Assembly (NCBI RefSeq): GCF_003056725.1
Contig: NZ_QBKZ01000017.1
Location: forward strand, 154,285-218,284
Length of the DNA stretch: 64,000 nt
Origin: Mangrovicoccus ximenensis
GTDB lineage: Bacteria; Pseudomonadota; Alphaproteobacteria; Rhodobacterales; Rhodobacteraceae
Direction: 5' to 3'
Shown: in pieces, positions 45,278 through 53,100 of the stretch
Position numbering within the stretch: position 1 is the first letter of the stretch
How the letters are laid out: each line of letters begins with the position of its first letter
Made by a program: the position numbers and the translations under genes
The notes under the pieces: model-generated
Told to the model about the DNA's origin: nothing
Seen by the model: only the letters and a program-made list of their open reading frames with translations
Database searches by the model: none

Positions 45278-45589
45278 GCCGTCCTGCTCTGCGATGTGGA
45301 CGCGCCAGCCTATTCGGTCCTGACCGCCCATGACGATATCTTGGAAAAATACCGCCCGGCATCCCGGGGTCACAAAGACCAGCCCCGGCGTGTCCGGTAG
45401 GCTGCCGCCGGCGAGGCCAGATCCGGCGTCACCTTGCGCCAGAAATCCGGCATCACCGGGCGGGTACTGAGGCACCAGCACCTCGGACACTATCGGAAAG
45501 GCGGAACGCACGCGGGTGTTTCCTGAATGAGGAGGATCAGCCGACGGTCCGGGGGAGTCCGGTCCGATCCGCGCAAGCGGCAAATCCTC
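45278..45589. other. About 310 bases without a recognisable gene
   Basis: Upstream of the IS110 fragment. It probably includes the IS110 left flank. No convincing open frame or core hairpin was seen. Confidence 0.4.
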
Positions 45590-46150
45590 CGGGGAAGATT
45601 TTAGGGCCGGAAGGGCGGAGCCTTGCCTGATGCATGGCATCCAGTTCCGCCTGATGGCGAAGGTCCTGTTCGGCCTGCCGCTCCTGAAACGACCGGAATG
45701 GTCTCCGGCACCCTCGAGATGGCAGGGCTGGACTGACCGGTCCCCGACTTTTCCACGCTAAGCCGGCGCCGAAGCGAGACGGGACCATGGCCCCAGCGGA
45801 GCCGCGAAAGCCCGATGAATGAATGGCCGACCCGGAAACTTGGTACCCGGCGCGAGCACCGCAAGCTCCATCCGGCGATTAACTCGGCGACCGGCGGCAT
45901 CCGGGCGGCGGAATTCACGGGAAGCGGCGATGGCGACAGTCCTGTCATGCCCGAACTCCTCGACAGGATCCCGCATGGCGAGGAGATCGGCACCGCAACG
46001 GACGAGTTGCCAGCGGATGCGCCGTCACCCATCGGGCGCGGACCGATGGCGCAGCGATGGGCAACTCGGAACACTGCTGGCGGCGCCTCCGACACCCGCA
46101 GGTGCCACTTCGGAGTTCCTGGCGCCCGGGCCGCGTTCGCCTGATGGGGT
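45590..46150 (+). pseudogene. IS5-family transposase, degenerate, with nested hairpin insertion
   Basis: Broken frames read GIQFRLMAKVLFGLPL, VSGTLEMAGLD.PVPDFSTL, EWPTRKLGTR, HRKLHPAI, GIRAAEF, VMPELLDRIPHGEEIGTAT and DTRRCH, in the order of an IS5-group transposase (AIQFCLMVKVLFGLPL, MAGLDWPVPDFSTL, IRAAEFT, MLPELLDQIP, DTRKCH). Stops and frameshifts are scattered. After VTA/D a nested double hairpin occupies 46009-46081, the same position as in the copy at 47087-47159, but the NVGD site is not occupied here. Confidence 0.75.
46009..46081. repeat. Hairpin element copies 12a/12b: one hairpin nested within another, in IS5
   Basis: Outer arms GCCAGCGG (46009-46016) and CTGCTGGC (46074-46081) enclose an inner 42-base palindrome GTCACCCATCG...CGATGGGCAAC (46024-46065). 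On the reverse strand the inner loop reads TGCGCCATCGGTCCGCGC. The inner copy interrupts the outer copy at the centre of its core (GCGCC | TCGGAAC). It lies in the TADGAYDTRK motif of the transposase. Confidence 0.78.
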
Positions 46151-46227
46151 TGATGGCTCCTGCTCCATCGGCGTCGCCATGCGCCATGGTGCAGATGTCA
46201 TCGTCTGCTGCGAGAGGAGCCATCCGC

Positions 46228-46293
46228 ATGAAGGTCACGACAGTCGGCCTGGATCTGGCCAGGAATGTCTTTCAGGTGAAGGTCCGGCTGCGG
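46228..46293 (+). pseudogene. IS110-family transposase, N-terminal stub
   Basis: ATG at 46228 begins MKVTTVGLDLARNVFQV, the diagnostic start of IS110-group transposases (VGLDLAKNVFQVHG), preceded by GAGAGGAGCCATCCGC. Similarity ends after about 22 residues, near the joint with the reverse-strand amidase fragment. Confidence 0.75.
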
Positions 46294-46309
46294 ATTCCGG
46301 AGCATCCGG

Positions 46310-46750
46310 TCGCTCGTTCCACGGGCTGCGCGACAGGTCCCAGGGATTGCGCGCAGGCCCGTGGAAGGCGCCCTCGGCAGTGAAGCTCAGCGCCAGTTCC
46401 GGCGTGTTGGTCCGCCCCATCGGCACGAAGCCAGCCGCGCGCAGCCGCGCGCCGAGCGTGCTGTCGGCCGGGCTGACCACATCGGCATGGAGCCGCGAGC
46501 CGGAACTGACCGGGGCGTCCTTCACCGCGACGCCGATATTCTTCAGCAGCAGCGGCACCCCGGCAAAGGCGCCGTCCAGGGCCGCAGGCATTTGCGGCGG
46601 GAACGCGTGCACCACCGCGTTCAGCGACGGGTTCAGCGCGCGGATCCGCGCCTGCGCCTCCGTCACGAAATGATCGGGCTTCACCCGGCCCCTGCGCACC
46701 GCTTCCGCCATTTCCAGGGCGGTCATCGCCTCGTAATCCATGTCCGTCAT
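46310..46750 (-). pseudogene. Amidase (GatA family), N-terminal fragment
   Basis: Reverse-strand reading from the ATG at 46750 gives MTALEMAEAVRRGRVKPDHF, LNPSLNAVVHAFPPQMPAAL, LDGAFAGVPLLLKNIGVAVK (catalytic Lys in LLKN) and FHGPARNPWDLSRSP, the first about 145 residues of an amidase-signature enzyme. It is cut just before the GGSSGG nucleophile region. The C-terminal half of a similar amidase lies in the chimera at 1068-1860, in the same orientation 44 kb away; the two could be halves of one gene, with the core lost. Not functional. Confidence 0.8.
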
Positions 46751-46860
46751 CCTTGATCTGTGCTGTCTGCGGCGGCTGCGAGAAACCGCAGCGCCGCGAT
46801 GTCCCGGCCTGCCGCCGCGCCTGCCAGCGCGCCGCGGCGTCCCGCCAGTGAAAGGGTCGC
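46747..46860 (-). pseudogene. C-terminal fragment of an unidentified gene upstream of the amidase
   Basis: On the reverse strand LSLAGRRGALAGAAAGRDIA, then LRFLAAAADSTDQG ends at a TGA (46747-46749) that overlaps the amidase ATG (ATGA coupling). It is therefore the real end of the gene that preceded the amidase in an operon. The upstream part is lost at the IS5 element near 46862. Family unknown. Confidence 0.5.
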
Positions 46861-46863
46861 GCG

Positions 46864-46890
46864 GCCGAGCACCCGGACCGGTGGCGCGGC
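46864..46890 (-). repeat. Hairpin element copy 13, in IS5 (before WRK)
   Basis: Stem GCCG/CGGC, loop on the reverse strand CGCCACCGGTCCGGGTGC. Same insertion site as copy 10 in the IS5 fragment at 25110-25135, but with a different, shorter stem; the IS5 sequence upstream is missing here. Confidence 0.65.
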
Positions 46891-46983
46891 CCGCTCATGG
46901 CGCAAGCTCAACCTCGGCATAGACGAACAAACATTGGAAATCCGGGCCATCGAGGTCACCTCGGGCAATGTCGGCGATGTCGA

Positions 46984-47016
46984 GCCGGCGAGCGCCACCG
47001 GTCCAGGCGAACCGGC
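46984..47016 (+). repeat. Hairpin element copy 14, in IS5 (after NVGD)
   Basis: A 33-base palindrome with stem GCCGG/CCGGC and loop GCGCCACCGGTCCAGGC. Same site and closely related sequence to copy 8 at 24940-24972. Confidence 0.8.
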
Positions 47017-47086
47017 GAGGGATGCTGCCTGAGCTCCTGAAGCAGATCGGCCCGGATCAGGACATCGCGACGGTCACTGCCGAGTT

Positions 47087-47159
47087 GCCAGCGGATGCGC
47101 CGTCGCCCATCGGGCTCGAACCGGTGGCGCCACGATGGGCAACTTCGAGCACCGCTGGC
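47087..47159. repeat. Hairpin element copies 15a/15b: nested hairpins, in IS5
   Basis: Outer arms GCCAGCGG (47087-47094) and CCGCTGGC (47152-47159) are perfect complements. Inside lies a 42-base palindrome GTCGCCCATCG...CGATGGGCAAC (47102-47143) whose reverse-strand loop is TGGCGCCACCGGTTCGAGCC. The outer loop, if the inner copy is removed, reads GCGCCG...TTCGAGC, the same core, interrupted at its centre. Confidence 0.85.
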
Positions 47160-47395
47160 GACGCCTGCGACACGCGCGCCTGCCACGACGCCGTCGCTGC
47201 CCGCGATGCCGCGGCGTTCAGCCTTCCGCCCCGAGGAGGGCGCGGCGAAGCAGTTCGGGAACGCGTCCCGCGGTCTCCGGGCCCTGATCCGATGGCTGGG
47301 CAAGGCACCGCACGCATCGCGGCAAGGGTCCGCGGCCGCCGGACGGTCTCCATATCCAAACCCGTATCCGCCGCGGCTGCGCGCGCCGCCCGGCC

Positions 47396-47446
47396 CCGAA
47401 CCGCCGAACCGCCGAACCGCCGAACCGCCGAACCGCCGAAGCCGAC
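47396..47446. repeat. Octanucleotide tandem repeat (CCGAACCG)n
   Basis: CCGAACCG is repeated in tandem about six times between the IS5 remnant and the protease gene, the last unit ending CCGAAGCC. The unit can also be viewed as GAACCGCC. Such simple tandems can change length by slippage. Confidence 0.85.
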
Positions 47447-47860
47447 ACCGTCCGTTCCGGAAATGGCAAACGCGGAGTTTACCCTGACGCCGGTTTTTTC
47501 GCTGCCCGGCGGTCTGCATTGCCGGGCCGTCGCTCCAAGCCCTCGGACGGAGAGCAGGACAGCGCCTTTCCGCGCCACATTCCGTGGAAAAAAGGCAGCT
47601 CCGCGGCATTCCGGAGATGCGGGAATCGGGAAATCCGGCGGAAATGGGGCAGCATTCGGGCAGGGTAAAACCACCCCTCGCGGCCCCTTCGGCAAAACAC
47701 CAGAAAGCTGTTAAACACCAGCACTTTGCAAATTGGAAACACCATCCCGTTGGTTAAGTCCGGCGGTTTTCCTAGCTTGCCGGACAGAGAGATCGGGGCC
47801 GGATTTGCGGGCCAGCCAGACAATCCGGCAAAACCGGGCCTGCAAGCGGAGTTTCCTGTC
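47447..47860. other. Upstream region of the M10 protease gene
   Basis: About 410 bases with no recognised gene. A frame from 47726 continues into the protease, but the first 45 residues lack family similarity and the better start is 47861. TTTTTTCGCTGCCCGGC near 47493 and AT-rich TTGGTTAAGTCC at 47751 could contribute promoter elements. Confidence 0.4.
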
Positions 47861-49270
47861 ATGTGCGATATCTGCAGCTCGGTGCGCGTCGTGTCCAACG
47901 ATTGCAGTTTCGAGGGAACCGTGTCCGCCGAAAGCGCCGGAACCGGCGGCAGCACCACGATTTCCGCAGCCCTGCCGGCCTATTCGCCGGAACAGGTCGC
48001 CGATTACCTCGAAAGCGGCTACTGGCAGGACAACGGCACCTCGGACCACCATTTCGACGTCTCCGCCGGCGGCACGCTGAAAGTGAAGCTCTCGGGGCTC
48101 AACACCAAGTACAAGGCCTTTGCCCGCGACGCGCTGAAGGCCTGGAGCGAAGTCTCGGGCATCACCTTCACCGAGACCACCAATAGCGGCGCGGCACAGA
48201 TCATCATGGATGACTCGGTCGCGGGCAGCGCCTATGCCTCGGGCAGCTGGGATGCCAACGGCATCGTCACCCAGATGAGCATCAATATCGGTGCCGACTG
48301 GGACGACATGTGCGGCGACGCCTATACCTACCAGACCTTCCTGCACGAGATCGGCCATTCTCTGGGGCTCGGCCATGCCGGGCGCTACAACGGCTCCGCG
48401 CAGCTGTCGGACCGCGTCTTCGCCAATGACAGCTGGCAGACGACGGTCATGTCGTATTTTGACCAGACCCAGAACCCCGATGTCGATGCGGATCTGGCCT
48501 ATGCCTCGACGCTGATGGCAGCCGACATCATCGCGATCCGCAACATCTACGGCGCCAATGTCACGGTGAATGTCGGCGACTCGACCTATGGCGCGAACAC
48601 CAACGTGACCGGCACGCTGTCGCAGCTGTCGGCCAAGCTCGCCTCGGGCTGGGCGGCGACGATCTACGACACCGAAGGCCGCGACACGCTGGATTTCAGC
48701 GGCTTCGCCCAGGCGGCGAAGGTCATCATGCAGCGCGGCGGCGTCTCCGATATCGGCGGGGTGAAGGGCAACCTTGTCATCGACACCTTCTCGGACATCG
48801 AAAACACGGTCACCGGCGCGGGCAATGACACCGTGACCGGCAACGCGCTCGACAACATGATCAGCACCGGCGCGGGCAATGACGCGCTCTACGGCGGCGA
48901 CGGCAACGACACGCTCGACGGCGGCGCGGGCGACGACACGATCGACGGCGGCGCGGGCGAGGACACCGTCTGGCTCGACCTGACCGCGGGCAGCACCGGC
49001 AATGACCGCGTGCTGAACTTTTCGCTGGGCGACCTGGTCGAGGCCTATACCGGCGGCACCGATCCGGCCGCCTGCTTCGCCGGATACCGCCAGGTCGGCG
49101 CCGACCTGTTCCTCGACTTCCTGACCACCGGCGGCCTGGCGGCCTCGGTCTGCCTGGCGGGGACCACCTGGTCGGCCGATGCGCTGAGCTTCGGCGCCGA
49201 CCGCATCCTCTATGCCGGCACCGCGGCGCCCGCCGGGCCGCGATCCGCTGGGCCGCCTGTCGGGCGATGA
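47861..49270 (+). CDS. M10 serralysin-like metalloprotease with RTX repeats, 3' end altered
   Basis: From ATG 47861 (MCDICSSVRV; GCGGAG ribosome site) about 469 residues. The zinc-binding site is HEIGHSLGLGH (H162, H166, H172), followed by the Met-turn VMSYFDQ near residue 197. RTX calcium-binding repeats follow at residues about 330-375 (GNDTVTGNALDN, GAGNDALYGGDGNDTLDGGA, GDDTIDGGAGEDTVW). There is no N-terminal signal, as expected for type I secretion. After LYAGTAAP (49229) the reading switches to a DUF4175 gene end in another frame, giving the stop at 49270, so the native C-terminal secretion signal may be shortened or missing. Confidence 0.82.
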   Translation: MCDICSSVRVVSNDCSFEGTVSAESAGTGGSTTISAALPAYSPEQVADYLESGYWQDNGTSDHHFDVSAGGTLKVKLSGLNTKYKAFARDALKAWSEVSGITFTETTNSGAAQIIMDDSVAGSAYASGSWDANGIVTQMSINIGADWDDMCGDAYTYQTFLHEIGHSLGLGHAGRYNGSAQLSDRVFANDSWQTTVMSYFDQTQNPDVDADLAYASTLMAADIIAIRNIYGANVTVNVGDSTYGANTNVTGTLSQLSAKLASGWAATIYDTEGRDTLDFSGFAQAAKVIMQRGGVSDIGGVKGNLVIDTFSDIENTVTGAGNDTVTGNALDNMISTGAGNDALYGGDGNDTLDGGAGDDTIDGGAGEDTVWLDLTAGSTGNDRVLNFSLGDLVEAYTGGTDPAACFAGYRQVGADLFLDFLTTGGLAASVCLAGTTWSADALSFGADRILYAGTAAPAGPRSAGPPVGR

Positions 49271-49424
49271 CGGCAATCCGCAGACCTCGCGCGGGCTCCT
49301 GCCCGAGGACACGCCGGCCGGGCGCGCGCGCGACCTGCAGGACGAGATCCGCCGCCGCTCCACCGAACAGGAACGCCCTGAAACCGAACGCGACTATCTC
49401 AACCGCCTGCTCGACCGGTTCTGA
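49231..49424 (+). pseudogene. DUF4175 (TIGR02302-type) membrane protein, C-terminal fragment
   Basis: In a different frame from the protease, GRDPLGRLSGDDG, then AGRARDLQDEIRRRSTEQER and ETERDYLNRLLDRF to a TGA at 49422-49424 match the C-terminus of DUF4175/TIGR02302 proteins (DPLGRP...RRLLDELRRR...DYLERLL). The bulk of that large protein is absent. The joint at about 49231 again lies inside both genes. Confidence 0.72.
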
Positions 49425-50133
49425 CCGGTCCGGCGGGTGCCGCCGTGACCGTCTTTCCCGTGCCGAAGCGTGCGTCAGCGCGATCGTTTCGGCACGCGGG
49501 ACCGGGAATGCGCTTGCCTTCGAGACCTGCGTGCGGCGGTCACGGGGGCGCGGCGGGATACGGGCGGCATGCCGTTGGATGATGCCCGGCCTTTTTCCCG
49601 GCCGCGGCGATCTGAATGTCGCGGAACGCTTGTGCCGAGTGGGCTGCGACAGCCGGACAGCCCTGCGGGAGGCAAGGGAAATACCGTGCTTTGGCTCTTG
49701 AGATCTTCGGTTGGTCATCCGCAATCCGCTGTGGCCGGGGCCGGTCTTCTCCCGGCCTCGGGGCGCCGCTGCCGGGCGGATTGCGGGCGGCAGGCCTGTG
49801 CGGGACGGAGGCGTGACTGGAATGCGGTGCTTTTCCCTGCGCGCCAGCCGTCCATCGTCTTTGCCTGAAACCGGGTGCTGCTTGCACGGCATCGGCATGG
49901 AAGCGCAGATCGAGGCGTGCCCGAACATCGGGGAGCCATGCGGGCGGCCGGTTCGCGACGGGACTCCGTGGGGGCGCAGCTTCGCGCCGGAGCGCCGGTT
50001 GCGGCCTCCTCCCGCCGTATGGGGCAGGGAGGTTGCCGGTGCCCGATCCTCGGGGCCGACATCCGGCCGGGCAGCGGCATGGGCTGCTGGGGGGCATGGA
50101 TGAGGGCGCCGTCTGCGGGCCGCGCGGGTCGGC
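49425..50133. other. About 710 bases without a recognisable gene, before the adhesin
   Basis: After the DUF4175 end there is no convincing open frame on either strand. The GC-rich hairpin GCCCGGCC...GGCCGCGG at about 49578-49603 with TTTTT in the loop area may be a terminator. The adhesin reading begins abruptly at about 50134 in the middle of a repeat, so this DNA is probably not the gene's native upstream region. Confidence 0.45.
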
Positions 50134-53100
50134 GTGCCCTATGACCTGCCGGGCGGCGGGCGGGTGACGCTGACGGCGGCGGGAAGCCTGAGCTTCGACA
50201 CCGACGGCGATTTCGATCTGGCCGCGGGGGCCACGCAGGATGTCACCTTCAGCTATGTGCTGCGCGATGGCGGCGGCCTTGACAGCACCGCGACGGTGAC
50301 CATCACCGTGACCGGAAACGGCGCGGCGCCGGCGGCCACCGACGACACGGTGGCAACGGACGAGGACACGGCGGTCCAGGCCAACCTGGTCCAGGGTCTG
50401 GGCGGCGCGGCCGCCGACAGCGATCCGGACGGCGATCCGCTGCATGTCTCGGCGGTGAACGGCGCGGCGGCGGATGTCGGCGTGCAGGTCACGCTGCCTT
50501 CGGGGGCGCTGCTGACCGTGCTGACCGGCGGGGCGATGTTCTACGATCCGAACGGCGCCTTCGAGCATCTGGGCGAGGGTGACACCGGCAGAGACAGCTT
50601 CGATTACGAGGTCTCGGACGGGGCGGGCGGCACGGACACCGCCACGGTCACGCTGGAGATCGCGGGTGCCAACGATGCGCCCGTGGCGCGGGACGACCGG
50701 GTGCAGACCGGCGAGGACACGGTCCTGGGCGGCGACGTGACGGCCGATAACGGCAACGGCGCGGACAGCGATGCGGATGGCGATGCGCTCCGGGTGATCC
50801 GGGTCAACGGCGCGGGTTTCGTGCCGGGCACGCCGCTGCTGCTGGCCTCGGGCGCGCTGCTGACGATGAACGCGGACGGCACCTTCTCCTACGATCCGAA
50901 CGGCGCCTTCGAGGCGCTGAAATCGACCGAGAGCGCCTCGGACCTGTTCGGCTATACGGTCGAGGACCCGTCGGGCGCGGTGTCGACCGCGATCCTGCGG
51001 ATCACCGTGCAGGGCGCGAACGATGCGCCGGATGCGGCGGACGACACCGGGGCGGCCTTCGAGAACACGCTGGCCACCGGCAATGTGCTCGGCAACGACA
51101 CCGACCCGGACGGCGATCTCCTGACGGTGTCGTCGGTCGGGGGGCAGGCGGTCGGCGCGCCCGTGGCTCTGGCCTCCGGCGCGCTGGTCACGGTCAATGC
51201 CGATGGCAGCTACAGCTACGACCCGAACGGCGCCTTCGACGCGCTGGCTCCGGGGGAGGAAGCGACCGACAGCTTCGCCTACACCGCTTCCGACGGGGCG
51301 GCGGGCGACGGCGCCACGGTGGTGATCACCATCACCGGCAAGGGCGTCGACCCGGTTGCCACCGACAATGCCTATGCGACCGACGAGGAAACCGCCGTTG
51401 TCGGCAATGTTTTGGCCGACGATACCGGGGCGGGCGTCGACAGCGACGCGGATGGCGAGGCGCTGGCGGTCACCCATGTGGAGGGCAGGCCGATCGCCGA
51501 CGGGCCGGTGACGCTGGTCTCGGGCGCGGTGGTGTCGATGAACCCGGACGGGACGTTCTCCTACGATCCCGCGGGCGCGCTCGACGGCATCCGCGCGGGC
51601 GGCACGCGGCTCGACACGTTCACCTATGCCGTGGCCGATCCCTTCGGCGGCACGGACACCGCGGGGGTCTTCGTCACCGTCTCGGGCGTCAACGACGATC
51701 CCGCGCCGCGCGACGACGCGTTCGAGACCTTCGAGACGGCGGTGCTGGAGGGCGGGGTGCTCGGCAACGATGCCGATATCGACGGCGACGCGCTGGAAGT
51801 CAGCGGGGTCAACGGCGCGGCCTTCACTCCGGGCGCGGCGATCGAGCTGCCCTCGGGCGCGCTGCTGGCGATGAACGCCGACGGCACGTTCTCCTACGAT
51901 CCGAACGGCGCCTTCGACGCGCTGGTCTTCGGCCAGACCGCGACGGACAGCTTCGCCTACACGGTCGATGACGGCAATGGCGGCATGGCCGAGGCCACGG
52001 CCGGGATCACGGTGGAGAGCACCGACGGCGCGCCGAACCTGGTGGCGACGGCGGGCGCCTTCGCGGGCGGACGGAGCTCGCAATGGCTGTCGGTCAGCTA
52101 CCGGGTCGACAACGAGGGCGGCGCCACGGCGGCCGGGAAGAACTGGGTCGACCGGCTCTACCTGTCCACCGACCAGGTGCTGGACGAGGACGACATCTTC
52201 CTGCGCGAACTGAGCTTCTCGGGCCAGCTCGACACCGGCGAATGGTACGGGAAGACCGCGACGGTGAAGATGCCGGGCGTGCCGGGAGACTATTACCTGC
52301 TGGTCGATGTGGATGCGAAGAACGCGCAGATCGAGACCGGCGAGGCCGACAATGTCGGCGCCAGCCGCGATCCGGGCACGCTGCTCGCGGCCTATACGTC
52401 GACGCTGACGGCGGTCTCGATCTCCGACCCGACGCTCGGCGTGACCGAGGCGGTGACCGGGCAGAGTTTCCTCTTGCGCGGGCAGGCGGTGGATTTCGTC
52501 ACCAACGAAGGCGAGCCCTATGCGGTGGTCAAGATCGTCGCGGAAATCGGCGGCTTCGCCCGCACCGCGACGGTGCTGACCGATGTCGACGGCTACTGGT
52601 CGGCGAGCTTCTCGACCCTGCCGGGCGAGGCGGGGCTGCTGAGCCTGACCGCGCGCCATCCCGATGACCCGACCGAGGCGCCGATCCCCGACGACACGGT
52701 CATGGTCTACGGCATGGGCTTCGAGCGGGCCGACAATTTCCGCACGCTCGAGGTGATCGAGGGGACGGCCGGGACCTTCTCCTTCACGCTGGAGAATTTC
52801 GGCGAGTTCGACCTTTCGGGGCTCGAGGCCGAGCTTCTCGATCTGCCCGCCGCCTGGAGCGGCGCGGTCTCGCTCGGGACGGAGCTCGGCGGCGACGGCA
52901 GCATCGAGCTGGAGCTGACCGTCGACGTGCCCGGGGGCACGCCGCTGGCCTTCGACGACATGCAGGTGCGGGTCACCTCGGACGAGGGCGCCTCGGCGCT
53001 CCTCGATGTCCGCATCGACCCGGTGGTGTCGCTCGCCGATATCGAGATCGTCCAAGCGACGGTCCGGGCCTTCGCGATCCGCGAGGACCAGACCTTCGTC

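Larger units (their letters stand above)
46861..47390 (+). pseudogene. IS5-family transposase, degenerate, with hairpin insertions at three sites
   Basis: The forward strand reads SWRKLNLGIDEQTLEIRAIE, VTSGNVGD, MLPELLKQIGPDQDIATVTA and DTRACHDAVAARDAAAF, the central part of an IS5-group transposase. Hairpin elements occupy 46864-46890 (before WRK), 46984-47016 (after NVGD) and, nested, 47087-47159 (in TADGAYDTRK). The first two sites match those in the reverse-strand copy at 24871-25167. The 5' part is truncated and the 3' part fades before the octamer repeats at 47396. Confidence 0.82.

Noticed and set aside
20589..47159. The hairpins as integron attC sites or CRISPR repeats
   Set aside because: They lack the conserved GTTRRRY/AAC ends of attC, are scattered inside transposase genes without cassettes, and are not regularly spaced with spacers.
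20589..47159. The hairpins as classical REP sequences
   Set aside because: REP elements are mostly intergenic with a conserved stem and a GTAG-type head; here the loop is conserved and the stem is not, and the copies are inside coding DNA.
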